Assembly (NCBI GenBank): GCA_003255065.1 | Contig: QAOA01007638.1 | Coordinates: 276,066-340,065, forward strand | Direction: 5' to 3' | Source: Cercis canadensis | Lineage: Eukaryota; Streptophyta; Magnoliopsida; Fabales; Fabaceae | DNA: 64,000 nucleotides | In this document: positions 60,186-64,000 of the stretch, piece after piece | How the letters are laid out: the number at the start of each line of letters is the position of its first letter | Position numbering within the stretch: position 1 is the first letter of the stretch | Translations under genes and position numbers: made by a program | The notes under the pieces: model-generated | Seen by the model: the letters and a program-made list of their open reading frames with translations, nothing else | What the model was told of the DNA's origin: nothing | Database searches by the model: none

Positions 60186-61457
60186 TTAACTAGGATAAAA
60201 AATGGTAGTGGAGGTCTTCTGGAACTTTACTCCACTATCTCTATGAGCCTTGCTTTGTTGGCCATTCTCCTTTAATCTCCATACCTTCTTTCCATCGCCA
60301 AAGCAAGAGGACTTCTTGAGGTGCTCCAGAAGAATTTTTTGGAATGATGGCTTCTTCTTGTTTTTCTTATGAGACTCAACTATAGGCACAGGTCTAGTCA
60401 TTGGCTTTTTGGGAATTTTATCATCTTGGACCTCTAAATCAGGAGGCTTCTCCTTATTTTCCATTCCCATGGTGCGAGCTTCAATTGGGTCTTCTGATTT
60501 AGTGCTTCCACTTGTAGTGTCAATTTTACAACAAACACTCACTTCATCTGGATACTTTATTTCTTTGAAGACCTTGAAGGACACTTGATCACCTTGCACT
60601 CTCAAAGTATGTTGGCCCTTTTGCACATCAATAAGAACTTTTCCAGTTGCTAAAAATGGACGACCAAGAATGATTGAGATTTCTTGGTCATCTTCCATGT
60701 CAAGCACAACGAACTCCGCTAGGAAGATGAACTTGTCCACTTTCACCAATACATCCTCCAGGATTCCCCTTGGATACTTGATTGATCTATCCGCCAATGT
60801 CAAGGAGATGGAAGTTGGCTTTATTTCTCCTATACCCAATTTCCTAAAAATAGAAAGAGGCATAAGGTTAATACTGGCACCAAGATCACAAAGTGCCTTA
60901 CCGAAAGATATATTGCCAATAGAACAAGGAATATTGAAACTCCCTAGATCTATTAATTTTGGTGGCAATTTCTTTTGTAAGATTGCACTGCACTCCTCAG
61001 TAAGTGCCACAGTCTCAAAATCCGCAAGCTTTCTTTTATTTGAGAGAATCTGCTTCATAAAGTTCACGTAGCTAGGCATTTGCTCCAAAGCATCTGCAAA
61101 TGGTATGTTGATGTGCAGCTTCTTGAACACCTCCAGAAATTTAGAGAATTGAATATCCAACTTCTTCTTCTGGAATCTCTGAGGGAACAGAAGAGGTGGA
61201 ACATATGATGGAGGATTGTCTGGGAATAACTTAGATGTCTTCTCCACAGATTTCACAAGTGGTTCCACTGGGGTGTCTTGCTTTGTCTCAGGCTCAACTG
61301 ACTTAATTGGCACATTCTTTGCAACTTTAAATGGTTCACCTAAAGTCTTACCATCACGAAGAGTGATGGCCATGACATGCTCTTTAGGATTCACCTCCGT
61401 ATCGCTTAGCAAAGACCCATGTTGTCTAGTGCTAAGTATGCTAGATAATTTACCCAC
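60186..61457 (-). CDS. gag end and aspartic protease of the OTA-type gypsy
   Basis: A long open frame of about 423 residues. The protease part carries the D-x-G active-site motif as DLGASINLMP and the flap-side motif ILGRPFLATG, the form typical of Athila and Tat elements. In the full element this protein would process Gag. The C-terminal part is Lys/Pro-rich. The frame is unusually long for such an old element, but the element lacks pol. Confidence 0.8.
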   Translation of the reverse strand: MGKLSSILSTRQHGSLLSDTEVNPKEHVMAITLRDGKTLGEPFKVAKNVPIKSVEPETKQDTPVEPLVKSVEKTSKLFPDNPPSYVPPLLFPQRFQKKKLDIQFSKFLEVFKKLHINIPFADALEQMPSYVNFMKQILSNKRKLADFETVALTEECSAILQKKLPPKLIDLGSFNIPCSIGNISFGKALCDLGASINLMPLSIFRKLGIGEIKPTSISLTLADRSIKYPRGILEDVLVKVDKFIFLAEFVVLDMEDDQEISIILGRPFLATGKVLIDVQKGQHTLRVQGDQVSFKVFKEIKYPDEVSVCCKIDTTSGSTKSEDPIEARTMGMENKEKPPDLEVQDDKIPKKPMTRPVPIVESHKKNKKKPSFQKILLEHLKKSSCFGDGKKVWRLKENGQQSKAHRDSGVKFQKTSTTIFYPS

Positions 61458-61490
61458 TTGTACTTCTAGGTTTCGAATGGAGGCGTCTGT

Positions 61491-62949
61491 TGATGTTTAC
61501 TTTTATGAACTTGTATTCAATCGAAACATAGCTATAATCACTTTAGGCAAGTATACCTATCATTTTATAGAATAGCTTGATTGAGTACGGATGTCGATCC
61601 CACGAGGAACTATAGCTATTAGTAATAATCCTTTTTCTATTATCTAATCTCAGAAATTCGGTTTGATAAATGACTAACTAATCTAAAATAATATAAACAA
61701 GAAAATAAAACAATAACAAAGAATTTGATAGATTTATCAATCGAATGATAGGTCTAAATGAGAATCCCCCTAGGGCAAGCATTGCACTATCATCTTTAAC
61801 TTAGTGGACACCAATACTTTATTTAGACTAATTGGGAATCCATAAATTATGCCTTAATCTTTCTCAAGCAATAAGACATCTATTCTTAGGTTGAATGACT
61901 GAAGTCTCTTCCTAATCAAAACCCCTAAGAAAGCATTAGTTTGTGTTTTATGGATTCCCTTGGTACATTGACTCAAATCAGAGGACTTATGTGAATCCTA
62001 TCTCTAGTGATCCCAAGCAAATCTCATTGTCTACAAGAGATCTTATCCAATCTACAATCTCTTAATCTATAAACTAGAATTTGGTGCTAAATCAATGGCT
62101 AGCAACATCAACTCAACACAAATAAGAATCATAGACAATTCCAAGAATTAAAGATGTATTCCCATTGAATCAAAAGAATCAAAATACAAATATATTTCTA
62201 GGGTTCATCCTATCTAAATCTTTACAAGTAAGTTATGATAAAATCTAATCAAAATAATACAGAGAAGACAAGATGGAATCAGATGAAAACTCATTCTCAT
62301 GAAGTTCTTGCAATGGGTTGATCTTCCATCTTGCTCTTCTTCCAGCCTCTAGGGTTGGACTCCCGACTCTAGCTCTGAATCGTGTCTTTGAATGTCCAAA
62401 AGATGGAGCTCCTACCTCTCTGTCTTAGATGCCTATATATACAACTCTAAATGTAGGATTTCACCTTGCAGAAGCTCGAACACGGCCTAGACACGGCCGT
62501 GTTCACTTAAGATGGCTGGGCGTGTTGCTTGAAATACTTCTCTAGATCTTGGACATGGCCCGAAACACGGCCGTGTCTCTACAATAGGGGACGTGTTCCT
62601 CCTCTGGGTTGTCTATGAACTAAGGACACAGCATCAACACGGGCGTGTTCTTCACTGACCCTGGCCGTGTTCCTCTGGAAACTGGAGAAGAGCTCTCTGG
62701 ATGCTAGACACGGGCGTGGACACGGCCATGTCACGGCCGTGTTCCCTGTCTGGACTTTGAATTCTTCTAATTTCTTTGCTCTTTTGCTCCAAAAATCCTT
62801 AAAACTCTTCCTTTTTCTCAATCAACCCAAGAAACACCTGAAAACACAAATAGATGAGTTAAGTGTCATGTTTAATGCAAATTTGCTCAAATCCAAGTAG
62901 GAATCCATTGATAAAACATGGAACTTAAAAGTCTAATAAGCACATATCA
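61491..62949 (-). mobile_element. Solo LTR, 1.46 kb, rich in ACACGGCCGTGT palindromes
   Basis: TGATGTTTACTTT...GCACATATCA on the + strand with the exact duplication TCTGT (61486-61490, 62950-62954). It is an inverted relative of 45537-46962. It interrupts the gypsy gag. It holds about ten perfect or near-perfect ACACGG(C/G)CGTGT-type motifs between 62466 and 62760. Confidence 0.88.
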
Positions 62950-63775
62950 TCTGTTCTTGCCATAAACTGACTGGTGTGTATTGTTAACTGGGCAAGAGCA
63001 TCTTCCAAAGAAACCTTAGGTGGTGGTGGTTGATCTTGTACTGGTACTTGAGCAGAATTATGATTGTTTCTCCAAGAAAAATTGGGGTGATTTCTCTACC
63101 CCGGATTGTATGTATTGGAGTAAGGGTTGTTTTGCCTGCTTGGGTTTCCCACAAAATGTGCTTCCTCTGACTGAGATGGAGAGAATGGATTGCCAACTTG
63201 GCAATTTGAGCTAGCATGAGGATCACCACAATGATCACAATTCTCAGGAGGTGACTGAATGACGTTGACATTTTGAATGGTTAACTGCTTAGCCAGAGAG
63301 TCAATTTTAGCAGATAAAGCTATGAAAGCATCAACCTCATGAACCCCAAATACCTTCCGTGAAGTGGACCTCTCAGTAAGCCATTGATAGGCATTGGTAG
63401 CCATCTCCTCTAACAATTCATTGGCATCTTCATATGTCTTCAGCAACATTAACTAGTGTCTTAGTGGAATTCAGCAAGCCATTATAAATTGTTTGTAATT
63501 AGCCAGTCAGGAAGTCCATGGTGGGGGCATCTTCGAAGTAGCTCCTTGTACTATTCCTAAGCCTCCTGAAGTGACTCATTTTCTAGTTAATAGAAGGTAG
63601 TGATGTCATTTCGTAGCTTGGCGGTCTTAGCCGGTAGGAAAAATTTGGCCAAGAATTTTTGTGCCACAATATCCCAGGTGGTGATGCTTCCCATTGGCAA
63701 TGACTAAAGCCAAGACTTGGCTATATCCTATAGTAAGAATGGGAAAAGGTGAAGGCGAATGGCATCGTCAGTAGC

Positions 63776-64000
63776 TGATGAACACACTTTTTATACAATA
63801 GTTATTCCTCATACTTAGTCTTTTAAACCTCTTTTGGGCTGAATTGCATAGACTTAGACCTCATTTCATGACTTAGGATCCATTTATGTTTAATTGCAAT
63901 TTCCAGCAATACTGGGCATTATATGCTGTCTCTGTGTTTATGCATATCTTGAGTTCTGGATGTCTAAAAATTCCGAGTCATACCTTGTTGGAAAGCTGAG
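63776..64000. mobile_element. Start of a second copy of the 31070-type LTR, runs off the window
   Basis: TGATGAACACACTTTTTATA onward matches the inverted right end of 31070-32527 to the window edge. It begins exactly at TG inside the gypsy gag. Whether it is a solo LTR or a whole element cannot be seen. Confidence 0.75.

Larger units (their letters stand above)
57041..63775 (-). mobile_element. Athila/OTA-type Ty3/gypsy remnant (gag and protease, no RT)
   Basis: Minus strand. From the right: gag (63775 down to about 63000, with GSITTWDIVAQKFLAKFF and the knuckle CDHCGDPHASSNC), interrupted by a solo LTR, then the gag end and aspartic protease (61457-60186; DLGASINLMPLSIFRKLG, ISIILGRPFLATG), a 1.8 kb 3' region, the purine tract AAGTTTGGGAGTATT and the 3' LTR (57041-58319). 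No reverse transcriptase, RNase H or integrase was found, so the element is an internally deleted or non-autonomous form. Its gag is cut at 63776 by another LTR-family insertion, and the 5' LTR lies outside the window. It is a fossil with a few breaks plus two insertions. Confidence 0.82.

Noticed and set aside
62466-62760. CRISPR-like or satellite array
   Set aside because: Motifs are palindromes with irregular spacing inside one LTR, not equal repeats with unique spacers.

Overview
The window looks like nuclear DNA of a eudicot plant. Evidence: two intron-rich host genes with plant-specific family features (a plant-type ACAP-like ARF-GAP and a plastid ClpS-like protein), AT-rich introns with GT-AG ends, and a dense load of Ty1/copia, Ty3/gypsy, hAT, Mutator and CACTA elements. 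I cannot name the species. No bacterial-style operon, CRISPR array, tRNA or rRNA gene was seen.

Layout. (1) 1-28409: the 3' two thirds of an AGD4-type ARF GTPase-activating protein gene on the + strand. Seven exons (2054-28409) encode the end of a PH domain, the ArfGAP zinc finger and the ankyrin repeats; the BAR part lies upstream of the window. Two introns are hugely expanded. The 12.8 kb intron (2273-15051) holds a Ty1/copia element whose left LTR is split by a Reina-like Ty3/gypsy chromovirus. The 9.4 kb intron (16370-25743) holds three rearranged copia fragments in opposite orientations. (2) 28410-34814: 3' flank with a truncated copia, a short direct repeat, and a large solo-LTR-like element (29680-34190) that is itself split by a second solo LTR. 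(3) 34815-37854: a complete four-exon gene on the - strand for a 184-residue ClpS-family plastid protein, convergent with the ARF-GAP gene. (4) 38171-45275: a 7.1 kb hAT transposon with exact 8-bp target duplications, inserted about 320 bp upstream of the ClpS-like start codon, and containing a Mutator-type hairpin MITE and a solo LTR. (5) 45367-47281: a TIR element split by another solo LTR. (6) about 48020-56270: a decayed Mutator-like (MULE) transposase region split by a CACTA element, which is split by a small hAT-like element carrying a captured host gene fragment (a 'Pack' element). (7) 57041-63775: a minus-strand Athila/OTA-type gypsy remnant with gag and protease but no reverse transcriptase, broken by a solo LTR and, at 63776, by a second copy of the solo LTR family seen at 31070.

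The host genes do not form an obvious pathway: one acts in Arf-GTPase vesicle traffic and the other is expected in plastid proteolysis. The strongest theme is layered nesting, for which exact target duplications give an insertion order. I found no convincing unknown biological system. The best leads are the gene-capturing hAT-like element, the LTR that encodes the pol C-terminal tail, the divergent ClpS-like protein, the second BED-finger ORF in the hAT element, and the palindrome arrays in the solo LTRs. Two single-N positions (18067, 59012) sit between exact or near-exact duplicated blocks and look like assembly joins.
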